NCBI GenBank assembly: GCA_003215475.1 | Contig: QCKH01000003.1 | Coordinates: forward strand, 103,094-167,093 | DNA length: 64,000 bases | Source of the DNA: Prochlorococcus sp. AG-409-L21 | Lineage (GTDB): Bacteria; Cyanobacteriota; Cyanobacteriia; PCC-6307; Cyanobiaceae | Direction of reading: 5' to 3' | Part shown: positions 8,410 through 16,640 of the stretch, one piece after another | Position numbering within the stretch: the first letter of the stretch is position 1 | How the letters are laid out: each line of letters starts with the position of its first letter | Made by a program: the position numbers and the translations under genes | Notes under the pieces: generated by a model | Seen by the model: the letters and a program-made list of their open reading frames with translations, nothing else | Told to the model about the DNA's origin: nothing | Database searches by the model: none

Positions 8410-9234
8410 CTATATTTCTTTTCTTAGTATAATCAAATAAAAATATCTTAATAATCTTGAATATATATAATTGTAGATCAGATTTTTTAGTTCTCTTAAA
8501 TCGTGAAATCTTATTCTATGCCTTTCATTATAAAGCTTTGGACCAAGCCTAACTCTAATTGTTTTAATATTGCAAGGCCAAATCTTTAAATTAGATTTTT
8601 TTACCGTAGCATATGAAAGCCATTCTCCGCTTAGATAGAAAGGATGAAGCTTTTCTCCTAATGCCATAGATTTTTTAACTAATGCTTCTGATTTATTAGA
8701 TAAATCTATAAATAGATTGGTAGGGCAGATGAAGAACCTTTCAAATACACCTCCTTCCCAGTCTAGGTAGCTAGTAACATAAAACTTCTTTGAATAACTT
8801 AATAGCTTATTGATATTTGGGTATTTAGTAATTAAGATGTCATCCCTGAGTATGATAACGGAATCATATTTCTTGATATTGACAATTTTTATAAATTCCT
8901 TAAACATATAGTTTTGGTTAAATAGATTTTTAAACGAATTATAATTATCCTTATATATATCAAATTTAACTATAGAGGAAAAGTCTATATATATATCTTT
9001 TTCAGGTAACTTTACCTCTATTCTCGTTTCAAAATCTAGGGAATCAGGAGTTTTGACTATTCCATGTTCTTTTGTTCTAGTGCTGTTTAATTTATCTACT
9101 TTTCTATAAAGGTAATAGAAGTCAAAATCATTATCAATACTTTCTTTCAATTCTTTGTATAGTCCATTCTCTAGAAATGGAATTATTCTATTAGCCTCTC
9201 TACCTATACCATGTCTTATTACTGCAACTTTCAT
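8410..9234 (-). CDS. Hypothetical protein of glycan island, WavE-like
   Basis: A 274-residue cytoplasmic protein that I do not firmly recognise. The segment KYDSVIILRDDILITKYPNI near residue 130 resembles the donor-binding region of GT-A enzymes of the WavE type (aspartate pair after a hydrophobic strand), followed by YLDWEGGVFERFFICP and ALGEKLHPFYLSGEWL, where an aromatic-rich acceptor loop would be. Its start is one base from the end of neuB, so it is coupled to the nonulosonate block and may transfer that sugar. It is rich in Ile, Lys and Asn. Function is inference only. Confidence 0.45.
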   Translation of the reverse strand: MKVAVIRHGIGREANRIIPFLENGLYKELKESIDNDFDFYYLYRKVDKLNSTRTKEHGIVKTPDSLDFETRIEVKLPEKDIYIDFSSIVKFDIYKDNYNSFKNLFNQNYMFKEFIKIVNIKKYDSVIILRDDILITKYPNINKLLSYSKKFYVTSYLDWEGGVFERFFICPTNLFIDLSNKSEALVKKSMALGEKLHPFYLSGEWLSYATVKKSNLKIWPCNIKTIRVRLGPKLYNERHRIRFHDLRELKNLIYNYIYSRLLRYFYLIILRKEI

Positions 9235-9235
9235 T

Positions 9236-10300
9236 TCAACTCATAACCTGATCATTCCTGATTCTCTCACTTGCCTCAATATCACAATTTACTTTAATAG
9301 GCTGATCATAATTAGCAAAAATAAGCCCGGTAAGGTAGTGTCTTGGATCTCCAGCTGGTTGCTTTAAGAATACATTTTTACCAAGTTCTAGGGTATCTCC
9401 CTTTTTCAGACTCTCTTTTGAATATACACCTACATGGTAATTTTCCCGTGCCATTAGTTCTTCTTTTAGGATTTCCTTTTTTACACCTAATGAGCCCGTT
9501 ATCTTATCAATATGATCTCTTAGCTCACTTAGTTGTTCATATGTTAATGAAATTTTATGATCAAGACCTTCCATTGTTTTAGATAAAGTAACGTGTCTTT
9601 CAATCAAACAAGCCCCTAGAGCAGAAGCAGCAATCGACTGTGAAATACCTTCTTCATGAGATGAAAAGCCTACAGGTATGTGGTACCTTTTGTTGAGATA
9701 ATCAATAGTTCCAAGATAAGACAAATGCTTAGCGGTAGGATAAGAGGAAACACAGTGCATTAGAGCTAAATCAGTATCAGAAAGAATATTCACAGCCTTG
9801 TCTATTTCTTCGATTGAAGCACCCCCTGTACTCATTATGCTGGGCAACCTTGACTTATTTATCTCATTTAGTAATTCAGAATTGGTATTAGAATGAGAAG
9901 CTATCTTTATTATCTTACATTTACATTTTATCGCAAAATATAGGCTTGGTATATCAAATACAGATGTAAATAATAATGCTCCTAGAGAATCAGCGTAGTG
10001 CATTAATTCATTAAATTCATCTTCATTAAACTCGTGCCTTTGTCTTACTTGAAGCTGTGTACTTCCAAATGCAGGGCATTTATCAAAACCTTCCTTTAGC
10101 ATTTTTTCAGACGTTAGATCTAAAGGTGATCTCTTCTGAATTTTCAAGAATGAACAACCAGATAAAACAGCCTTTCTTAAGTTTTCTTTAGCTAATATTA
10201 GTGACCCATTGTGGTTAAGACCTATTTCAGCTATCAAATGACAGTATTTATTTTGACTAAATTCAACTGTGGAATTTCTTGGGCCAGGGAATAAGACCAT
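9236..10300 (-). CDS. neuB: NeuB-family nonulosonic acid synthase
   Basis: A 354-residue protein with an N-terminal NeuB TIM barrel and a C-terminal SAF (antifreeze-like) domain. Motifs: AEIGLNHNGSLILAK near residue 25, LKIQKRSPLDLT near 53, IKIASHSNTNSELL (substrate loop), GFSSHEEGI, and MEGLDHKISLT. The SAF part starts near residue 280 (GVYSKESLKKGDTL). These enzymes condense phosphoenolpyruvate with ManNAc or a di-N-acetyl-hexose to form sialic, legionaminic or pseudaminic acid. Island partners are neuA and an enolase-superfamily enzyme, but no NeuC epimerase or PglD/PglE-type genes are visible, so the exact sugar is open. Confidence 0.85.
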   Translation of the reverse strand: MVLFPGPRNSTVEFSQNKYCHLIAEIGLNHNGSLILAKENLRKAVLSGCSFLKIQKRSPLDLTSEKMLKEGFDKCPAFGSTQLQVRQRHEFNEDEFNELMHYADSLGALLFTSVFDIPSLYFAIKCKCKIIKIASHSNTNSELLNEINKSRLPSIMSTGGASIEEIDKAVNILSDTDLALMHCVSSYPTAKHLSYLGTIDYLNKRYHIPVGFSSHEEGISQSIAASALGACLIERHVTLSKTMEGLDHKISLTYEQLSELRDHIDKITGSLGVKKEILKEELMARENYHVGVYSKESLKKGDTLELGKNVFLKQPAGDPRHYLTGLIFANYDQPIKVNCDIEASERIRNDQVMS

Positions 10301-10402
10301 TATTTAGTTAGCCGTCTACTTATAACTATTTTATAATACATCATTTATTCACAGAAGTATAATTAAGTTTTTATCCTTAGATGTACGGAATGACTTCTTA
10401 AT

Positions 10403-11545
10403 CTAGCTGCTTGGCATAACGAAGCCTGAGTTTTTTATATATTTATTTTCTTCTTCTATTTTACTAAAATTATAATTGCTAAACCCTATCCTATCTATAT
10501 ATTCTCCTGTTTGTATATTTCTATTATAAAAGTCTAATTCAACCTCCTTGAAGCAATCTAATTTTACCCCTGGATATTCAATCCATATTGCATTTGGTAA
10601 AAGACTTGCAACTTGTATATTTGCGCAAAATGATAAAGGTGAACCCCAAACATGCATTGCTATTTGCTTGTTAGAAGTGATTAATTCAGGTAGTAAATCT
10701 AATATCGGTGATATCCCTCCAAGATGTGTTACATCAAGCTGGAGTATATCGAGATAATTGTTATTTAAATATGATCTGATTTCTAGCTTCCCTGTTAATG
10801 CTTCTCCAGTTGCTACTTGCGTAAATGAAAGAAGTTCTTTTATTGATTTTATATCCATTATATTATCTGGATCTATGGGCTCTTCTATCCAGTAAAGATC
10901 TAGGTCCTTTATTTTTTTACTAATAGACGCCCAGCTATTTACACTATAAGAAGGCCTTATAGTACCCATAATTGCATCTACCATTAATTTTTTATCCCAT
11001 AAGCCTCTAGCTTTATTAATCCTTTTAAGATCAGCTTCAAAACCCTTTCTTCCAATCCTTATTTTATAACCATGAAATATAGAATCCTTTAGAGACTCTA
11101 CTTCTTTAGTTATATCATTTTCATTGCAAGCAGCACTTCCACCGCTAAAGTATATTAATTTTTTTTTGTTCTTCGCTATTCCAAGCAAATCAGAAAGCGA
11201 CTGGTTCTCTTCTTTACACCTTAAATCCCATAAAGCAATATCTAATGCTGACATCACAGAGGCTACTAATCCATTTCTTGAAACAAAAGGTGTAAATAAC
11301 CTATTATATATTTCTCGTGGATCATTAAATTCAATATTAATTAGTCTGGGTAATAATTCATTAGCAATAGATTTAAATAACTCTGGCACATAAATTGCTA
11401 CATATGATTCCCCGTAACCTTTTATACCTGAATTTGAAGTAACTTCTATAATACCTATAGTTTTAACTCCTAGTGGTTGTCCAAGTACATTGTTGTCTCC
11501 ATAATTCGAAGAAAGTAGTATCGGTCTTATAGATTCTATTCTCAT
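10403..11545 (-). CDS. Enolase-superfamily dehydratase/racemase (mandelate racemase-like)
   Basis: About 380 residues: a capping domain (1-125), then a TIM barrel with the complete catalytic set. Lys in YKIRIG near 160, metal ligands Asp in LMVDAIMG, Glu in YWIEEP and Glu in VATGEALTG, the Asp of LQLDVTHLGG, the His of AMHVWGSP, and Glu in WIEYP. Relatives dehydrate sugar acids to 2-keto-3-deoxy acids or racemise 2-hydroxy acids. Placed in a CMP-keto-acid block, a sugar-acid dehydratase role is attractive but unproven. The ATG at 11545 overlaps the stop of the upstream gene by one base (TGATG), so they are coupled. Confidence 0.75.
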   Translation of the reverse strand: MRIESIRPILLSSNYGDNNVLGQPLGVKTIGIIEVTSNSGIKGYGESYVAIYVPELFKSIANELLPRLINIEFNDPREIYNRLFTPFVSRNGLVASVMSALDIALWDLRCKEENQSLSDLLGIAKNKKKLIYFSGGSAACNENDITKEVESLKDSIFHGYKIRIGRKGFEADLKRINKARGLWDKKLMVDAIMGTIRPSYSVNSWASISKKIKDLDLYWIEEPIDPDNIMDIKSIKELLSFTQVATGEALTGKLEIRSYLNNNYLDILQLDVTHLGGISPILDLLPELITSNKQIAMHVWGSPLSFCANIQVASLLPNAIWIEYPGVKLDCFKEVELDFYNRNIQTGEYIDRIGFSNYNFSKIEEENKYIKNSGFVMPSS

Positions 11546-12858
11546 CAATCTCTGTCCCTAATTGTATAATCTTCGTCGTATATTTCGAAAATGCCAGAGA
11601 TGTTATCAGATAAATCTGGATTTCTTATTAGTTGAGGAGTTAGAATGCTACCAAGACCATAATAGACGTTATATAATGGGTGTCTTTGAGTCTTAGGTGA
11701 TAACAAATCTTTTGCTACAGGACTATAACCATCATTTTGATTAAAGGACCATATACAATCATAGGTTTGTTTGCCAATATGTGTACTATCATTATTAGAT
11801 TGTATATGTGATGTTATTAGCTCTCTAATTAAGTTGCTATTAGAATGTCGATAAGTTGAATTTAGGTAAATATAATGATCTGGAACAGGCTGTTTTAACT
11901 CAATAATACTTACTATTTCTTTAAGTAATACTAAAAGGTCATCCTCTGAAGAGGTTTTAAGGGAATCACGTAGGAAAAATTTAACAAAATTATTATCTTT
12001 AAACTGTTTGCCATGTAAGCCTCTTGGTATAATAAAAAATATTTTTTTAATGGAACATTCCTCTTTAATTTGAGATTTAAACTTGATAATGAGTTCTTCA
12101 GTCCTTGCTTTCTGATAGTCAGGTATTATTACTATAGAATATAAAATAGCACCTTTATTAGTTAGTGAAATAGGAAAACTTACAAGATCTTTAGATATTC
12201 CTCTTTCTAATTGTTTAAGAACACCCGAAACTCTCTTTGGGGCATTACCTTGATGAAGCCCATGATGATGATATACCGCTGCATTTGATTTATAGGCTAT
12301 TTTAAATCCATTCTTTATAACTTCCTGACCCCAGAGATGATCCTCAGCATTTGTAGACTCATTATCAAATTGATATTGTTCAAAATATGTCCCTCTTACT
12401 GCACTATTTGCATTATGAAAGAAACCATCTTTTTGTGATATTCTGCTTTCACAACTAAAGGTCATAAATAAATCTCGTTTATCTATATCTTCAGATGAAG
12501 GTAAGGGCAATTGCCTTCCATAGCAACCAGCTACCAACTTATCTTTTTGCAAATCATATATTAACTCTGATAACCAAAACTTGTCTACTGGGATACAATG
12601 AGAAGAAAGAAATACATAATATTCAGCTTTATTTATATTAACACCAATATTTAATGCTTTACCAGGTAAATATTTGTCTATAGATACTATTTCTTTGATT
12701 GGATATCTTTTTACAATATCCAAGGTCTTATCAGAACTATTATTGTCTACAATTATCACATCAAAATCACGCATTTCTTGCAGGAATACTTTCTCAAGAC
12801 AATGTCTAATCCAACGTTCTTCATTGAAAGTTCTAATAACTATACTAGCCGTTTTCAA
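11545..12858 (-). CDS. GT2 glycosyltransferase fused to a NeuA-like domain
   Basis: A 437-residue protein in two parts. Residues 1-225 are a GT2 enzyme: ASIVIRTFNEERWI, DVIIVDNNSSDKT, LPGKALNIGV, FLSSHCIPVD (metal-binding position) and NAEDHLWGQEV (base). Residues 235-437 look like a degenerate CMP-sugar synthetase: VPDHYIYLNSTYRHSNSNLI matches the region of PDxxVxLQPTxPLR, RHPLYNVYYGLGSI matches the RQxxPxxYxxNGAIY region, and the end IFEIYDEDYTIRD resembles the closing strand before IDxxxD. The N-terminal CTP loop (PARxGSK) is replaced by IIPDYQKAR, so catalysis is doubtful. It could bind a CMP-sugar for the GT2 half. Confidence 0.65.
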   Translation of the reverse strand: MKTASIVIRTFNEERWIRHCLEKVFLQEMRDFDVIIVDNNSSDKTLDIVKRYPIKEIVSIDKYLPGKALNIGVNINKAEYYVFLSSHCIPVDKFWLSELIYDLQKDKLVAGCYGRQLPLPSSEDIDKRDLFMTFSCESRISQKDGFFHNANSAVRGTYFEQYQFDNESTNAEDHLWGQEVIKNGFKIAYKSNAAVYHHHGLHQGNAPKRVSGVLKQLERGISKDLVSFPISLTNKGAILYSIVIIPDYQKARTEELIIKFKSQIKEECSIKKIFFIIPRGLHGKQFKDNNFVKFFLRDSLKTSSEDDLLVLLKEIVSIIELKQPVPDHYIYLNSTYRHSNSNLIRELITSHIQSNNDSTHIGKQTYDCIWSFNQNDGYSPVAKDLLSPKTQRHPLYNVYYGLGSILTPQLIRNPDLSDNISGIFEIYDEDYTIRDRD

Positions 12859-12898
12859 GGCTCTGTTAGAATAACTATATAATTAAAAGTATAGCATT

Positions 12899-13885
12899 TT
12901 GCCGAAAATCTTATGTGATTTAGACCTCGATCTTTTTATGTATCGAGTTCCTAGTTCATTAAGAGACTTCTTGCAACAAAAATTTCCTAGACATACGATA
13001 ACCTATACAGCTTCACCTGAGCGGTTTTCTTCTGAAGAGATAGAGGTTTATTGGGGTAATAGATTACCACCAAATTTTTACCAACAGCTGACTAATTTGA
13101 AATGGATCCATTTTGGATCAGTAGGGTTTGATAGATATGAAAAAAGCCGATCTTTCCTTGACCGTGACCTTTTGGTAACTAACAGTAGTGATATAGCTAC
13201 AGATGCAATAGAAACACATACAATGTATCAATTATTTTCTCTTATAAGGCAGTCAAGATCGATTGAAATAGCCAGACAAAATAACACTTTATCGCGCCTA
13301 TCTTTTGAAAATTCATCTTCTAATATTAGGAACATAAGAGATTTATCTATTCTAATAGTTGGTTTCGGTAATATCGGGCGAAGACTAGCTAATTCGTTTT
13401 TGAGTTTAAAAGCTAATGTAAATGTTGTAAGTAACAAATTTTCTCTACAGATAGGCCAATTTCCTAATTATCATATTTCTCAATTAAGCGAGATAATTGG
13501 AAATTATGATTGTATCATTTCAGTTCTGCCTTTTAAAGAAGAACTTATAGGTATTTTCGATGAAGGATTATTTAAAAATATGAGGAAAGGCTCATATTTT
13601 ATTAATAATGGAAGAGGATCTCATGTTAAAGAAATGGATCTTATTAAAGCATTAGAGGATACACTTGCTGGCGCAGCATTAGATGTTTTTGAGACTAATA
13701 CCTTATATAAAAATAACCCTTTATTTCTAAAAGAAAACGTTATACTTACACCTCATATAGGAGCTCTTGATTTGAATTATTGGACTAAGCAGAAGGAAAT
13801 TTTTGTGTATAATCTAGAAAGGTATATTAATTTTGATTATAAGCATATGAAGAATATTTGTTATGGTGTAGCAGACTATGATTAA
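12899..13885 (+). CDS. D-isomer-specific 2-hydroxyacid dehydrogenase
   Basis: A 328-residue NAD(P)-dependent oxidoreductase with the split Rossmann layout of the family. The cofactor loop is IVGFGNIGRRLANSF near residue 150. The catalytic set is present: Arg in INNGRGSHV, Glu in AALDVFET and His in LTPHIGAL. It interconverts a 2-hydroxy acid and the 2-keto acid. It overlaps neuA by eight bases, so it belongs to the same pathway and may act on a precursor of the keto-sugar acid. The start is TTG; a TATAAT-like hexamer lies about 20 bases upstream in the 40-base divergent gap, so start and promoter are both compressed. Confidence 0.8.
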   Translation: MPKILCDLDLDLFMYRVPSSLRDFLQQKFPRHTITYTASPERFSSEEIEVYWGNRLPPNFYQQLTNLKWIHFGSVGFDRYEKSRSFLDRDLLVTNSSDIATDAIETHTMYQLFSLIRQSRSIEIARQNNTLSRLSFENSSSNIRNIRDLSILIVGFGNIGRRLANSFLSLKANVNVVSNKFSLQIGQFPNYHISQLSEIIGNYDCIISVLPFKEELIGIFDEGLFKNMRKGSYFINNGRGSHVKEMDLIKALEDTLAGAALDVFETNTLYKNNPLFLKENVILTPHIGALDLNYWTKQKEIFVYNLERYINFDYKHMKNICYGVADYD

Positions 13886-14582
13886 TGTTTTAGGAATTGT
13901 TCCTGCCAGAGCTGGCTCTAAGGGAATAAAAAATAAAAATATTTCGCTTATAGATGGGAAACCTCTTATTTGCTATACCTTGGAAGCTGCTTTAGGTTCA
14001 AAGCATATTAAAGATATTATAGTTAGTACAGACTCAGACAAGGTGATTTCAATATCAAGAACATATGGAATTAATGTAGAATCTAAAAGACCAGAAAATC
14101 TATCAGATGATAAAGCTTTGACTATAGATGTAATTAATTATGAAATTGAAAAATTGGGAGATTCTATTGAAAATTATAGTCATATTATGTTGCTACAACC
14201 AACATGTCCTTTAAGAACAGCATCGCATATCGATAAATCAATTGAGGAACTCGTCAATCAAAATGGCCGTAGCCTCATTTCAGTAGTAGATGTATCAGGT
14301 ACACACCCCTTGCGAATGAAGGTTATAAGGGGAAACCAGCTTTTCAATTATGTTGATACAGGTATTGAGGATATGAGGCCTAGGCAGGATTTACCTCAAG
14401 TATTTATTCGCAATGGTGCAATATATTTAGCAGATATAAATGATGTAATTAATTATCAAACTTTATCTAGAGCACCCTGTATCCCTTTTGTAATGTCTAA
14501 GGATAATTCTGTAAATATAGACCATCAAATGGACTTAATATTAGCAGAATATTTTATTAATCAAAATAAACGCATTAGTTAA
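13878..14582 (+). CDS. neuA: CMP-nonulosonate cytidylyltransferase (NeuA family)
   Basis: A 234-residue cytidylyltransferase with the full signature: VPARAGSKGIKNKN near residue 8 (CTP loop), DIIVSTDSDKV near 45, RPENLSDDKA near 70, MLLQPTCPLRTASHID near 104, RQDLPQVFIRNGAIY near 166, and the C-terminal SVNIDHQMDL (metal Asp). It activates an acidic keto-sugar with CTP for transfer onto glycans. It overlaps the 2-hydroxyacid dehydrogenase gene by eight bases. The intact motifs contrast with the decayed NeuA-like half of the GT2 fusion next door. Confidence 0.9.
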   Translation: MINVLGIVPARAGSKGIKNKNISLIDGKPLICYTLEAALGSKHIKDIIVSTDSDKVISISRTYGINVESKRPENLSDDKALTIDVINYEIEKLGDSIENYSHIMLLQPTCPLRTASHIDKSIEELVNQNGRSLISVVDVSGTHPLRMKVIRGNQLFNYVDTGIEDMRPRQDLPQVFIRNGAIYLADINDVINYQTLSRAPCIPFVMSKDNSVNIDHQMDLILAEYFINQNKRIS

Positions 14583-14752
14583 CAAACTTATTTTATAGAT
14601 AAAATCATTTTAAGTATTATATACTCTGTAAGAACTTCTAAGAATATAATTTAATGGAGCCTATTTTTTTAACTATAATTTAGATAGAAATTTTAAAGCT
14701 CTAATTAAGAATGAGTTCGTTAGCGTATACTTGAATGTGTTAAATACTTATT

Positions 14753-15736
14753 ATGACAATATTAATACTAGGCTCAGGATCCTTTGCGGGACAAGCTTTG
14801 TTTTCTGCATATTTGAAAAGAGGCTTGCCTATAATTGGAATCAATCGCAGCCTACCTAAAGATCAATTCGAATGGCCTTGGGTTTCTTCTTTAGATTTAA
14901 ATCAAAAGTGGTTGTCTTATAACTTACTTGATTCGGTTGATTCTATGATAGAACAAATAAAAAATATAAATCCTGAGATTATAATAGATTTTATGGGACA
15001 AAGTATGGTAGCACCAAGTTGGCATCAGCCGGATTTATGGTATCACACGAATGTTGTAGCAAAGTCTAAACTTTTAGATTCTTTTTTGAACTTAACTAAT
15101 TTTAAAAAGTATATTAAAGCAAGCACGCCAGAAGTCTATGGAAGCAATAATAAATATATTGAAGAGAGTGAACCTTTTAATCCCTCTACTCCATATGCAG
15201 TCTCCCAAGCAGCTATAGATTTTCATATTAGGTGCCTAGGCAAGCAATATGGTTTTCCTTATGTCATAGCCAGATTTGCAAACTATTATGGAGTAGGACA
15301 ACAACTTTATAGAGTTATTCCACGCCTTTTTTTATCATGTTATACACGCCGAAAGTTTATTCTTGATGGAGGTGGCCACTCACTCAGATCATTTATTTTT
15401 AGCGACGATATTGTTAAAGCATTTGATTCTATTATTGCCTCAAATGCGATTTGTGAGGAATATCACTTCAGTTCAGAAGAAGAAATCTCTATTACTAACT
15501 TAGTAGATAAAATTTGTAAATTAACTAAGACAAATAGGAACGAGATTATTGAGGAAGGGCCAGAGCGGCCTGGAAAAGATAAATACTATAGACTTAATAT
15601 TTCTAAATCAGAGTTACTATTGGGCTGGAAGTCAGATTATAAACTAGATGATGGCCTAGAGGAAGTTAATAATTGGATATCTTCATGTTATAAAGAACTT
15701 TCATCTAGGAGTTGGGACTTTCATTTGCAGAAATGA
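14753..15736 (+). CDS. NAD-dependent epimerase/dehydratase with atypical active site
   Basis: A 327-residue extended short-chain dehydrogenase, closest in look to GDP-mannose or dTDP-glucose 4,6-dehydratases. The cofactor loop is LGSGSFAGQAL, a GxGxxxG variant of GxxGxxG. The catalytic region reads TPYAVSQAAID, so the lysine of YxxxK is a glutamine. The Ser of the triad lies in KASTPEVYGS and the substrate loop ARFANYYGVGQQL is intact. Loss of the lysine should impair hydride chemistry, so the enzyme may be altered or work through another residue. It is a single plus-strand gene, 170 bases after neuA and converging on 15808. Confidence 0.7.
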   Translation: MTILILGSGSFAGQALFSAYLKRGLPIIGINRSLPKDQFEWPWVSSLDLNQKWLSYNLLDSVDSMIEQIKNINPEIIIDFMGQSMVAPSWHQPDLWYHTNVVAKSKLLDSFLNLTNFKKYIKASTPEVYGSNNKYIEESEPFNPSTPYAVSQAAIDFHIRCLGKQYGFPYVIARFANYYGVGQQLYRVIPRLFLSCYTRRKFILDGGGHSLRSFIFSDDIVKAFDSIIASNAICEEYHFSSEEEISITNLVDKICKLTKTNRNEIIEEGPERPGKDKYYRLNISKSELLLGWKSDYKLDDGLEEVNNWISSCYKELSSRSWDFHLQK

Positions 15737-15807
15737 AGCTTTAATTTATAAATAAAAATTTGTTGTTTAAGTTAGATTTATTTTTAGATATTAATAGAAT
15801 TGAATTG

Positions 15808-16638
15808 TTAATTATTACACAGGTTTAGATTTTTCAAGGACTTGTTGATTTTATCTATATTAGCCCAGTATTCTTTAGGCTCATCTTCCCTAACGGGGTA
15901 AAATCCTTCTCTAATGTCTAATTGATACTTATAGAAGCTTAGTTGGCTTTTAATAAATTCAGAAATTGACAAAGGTTTTCCAGAGCCTATATTGTATATT
16001 CCAGAGGGAACTTGATATAAACATAGACTAACAATCATTTTCGATAAGCTATCTACATGGATAAAATCTCTTATAAGTTTAGAATTAGAGACATTGAAGT
16101 ATTTTTCTTTTGTTTTAATTGCTTTTATTAAACTAGGGTAGAGTGAGTTAGGATTTTGTCCGATTCCATAAGGAAAAAATATTCTGCACCATATATGCTC
16201 AATTTTATACTTTTTGCAAAGTATAGAACTTGCCTCTCTTAATGAATTTTTTGCAAGACTATAAAAGTTTTGAGGCCGAGCAGGGATTGATTCACTTAGG
16301 CATCCATTTTGTAGACCATATTCATAACATGTTCCCAAGTATATAATTTTTTTTGCTCCATTTTCAATTAATTGTTCTGTAAGTTTTATTGATTGTGTTA
16401 AATCATATTCTATGTGAGATAACTGATTGTATCCTGGAAGTGAAGGCCATGATACAAATAAAATATTTTTAGGCTCCATAGAGAGTAAATCTCTCCATGT
16501 GTTTTCTTTGTATAAATCAAAATTTCTATTAGGGTCAATTGACTTGCTACTCCACTTTCTAAATGGATTATCCTTTAACATTTTAGATTTAATTATAGAC
16601 GAACCAATGAAACCACCAGATCCAATTATATCAAGCAC
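15808..16638 (-). CDS. NAD-dependent sugar epimerase/reductase
   Basis: About 276 residues of an extended short-chain dehydrogenase: IGSGGFIGSSI at the N-terminus, the Thr position in YLGTCYEYG, the catalytic pair in FYSLAKNSLRE (YxxxK intact) and RIFFPYGIGQN as substrate loop. In operons with rfbF, rfbG and a C-methyltransferase, such a protein reduces the 4-keto group in the last step. The start is GTG at 16638, preceded by a strong GGAGGAA ribosome site that lies inside the last codons of the upstream gene; the alternative TTG at 16653 would bury that site. Two bases separate it from the methyltransferase stop. Confidence 0.75.
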   Translation of the reverse strand: MLDIIGSGGFIGSSIIKSKMLKDNPFRKWSSKSIDPNRNFDLYKENTWRDLLSMEPKNILFVSWPSLPGYNQLSHIEYDLTQSIKLTEQLIENGAKKIIYLGTCYEYGLQNGCLSESIPARPQNFYSLAKNSLREASSILCKKYKIEHIWCRIFFPYGIGQNPNSLYPSLIKAIKTKEKYFNVSNSKLIRDFIHVDSLSKMIVSLCLYQVPSGIYNIGSGKPLSISEFIKSQLSFYKYQLDIREGFYPVREDEPKEYWANIDKINKSLKNLNLCNN

Positions 16639-16640
16639 TT

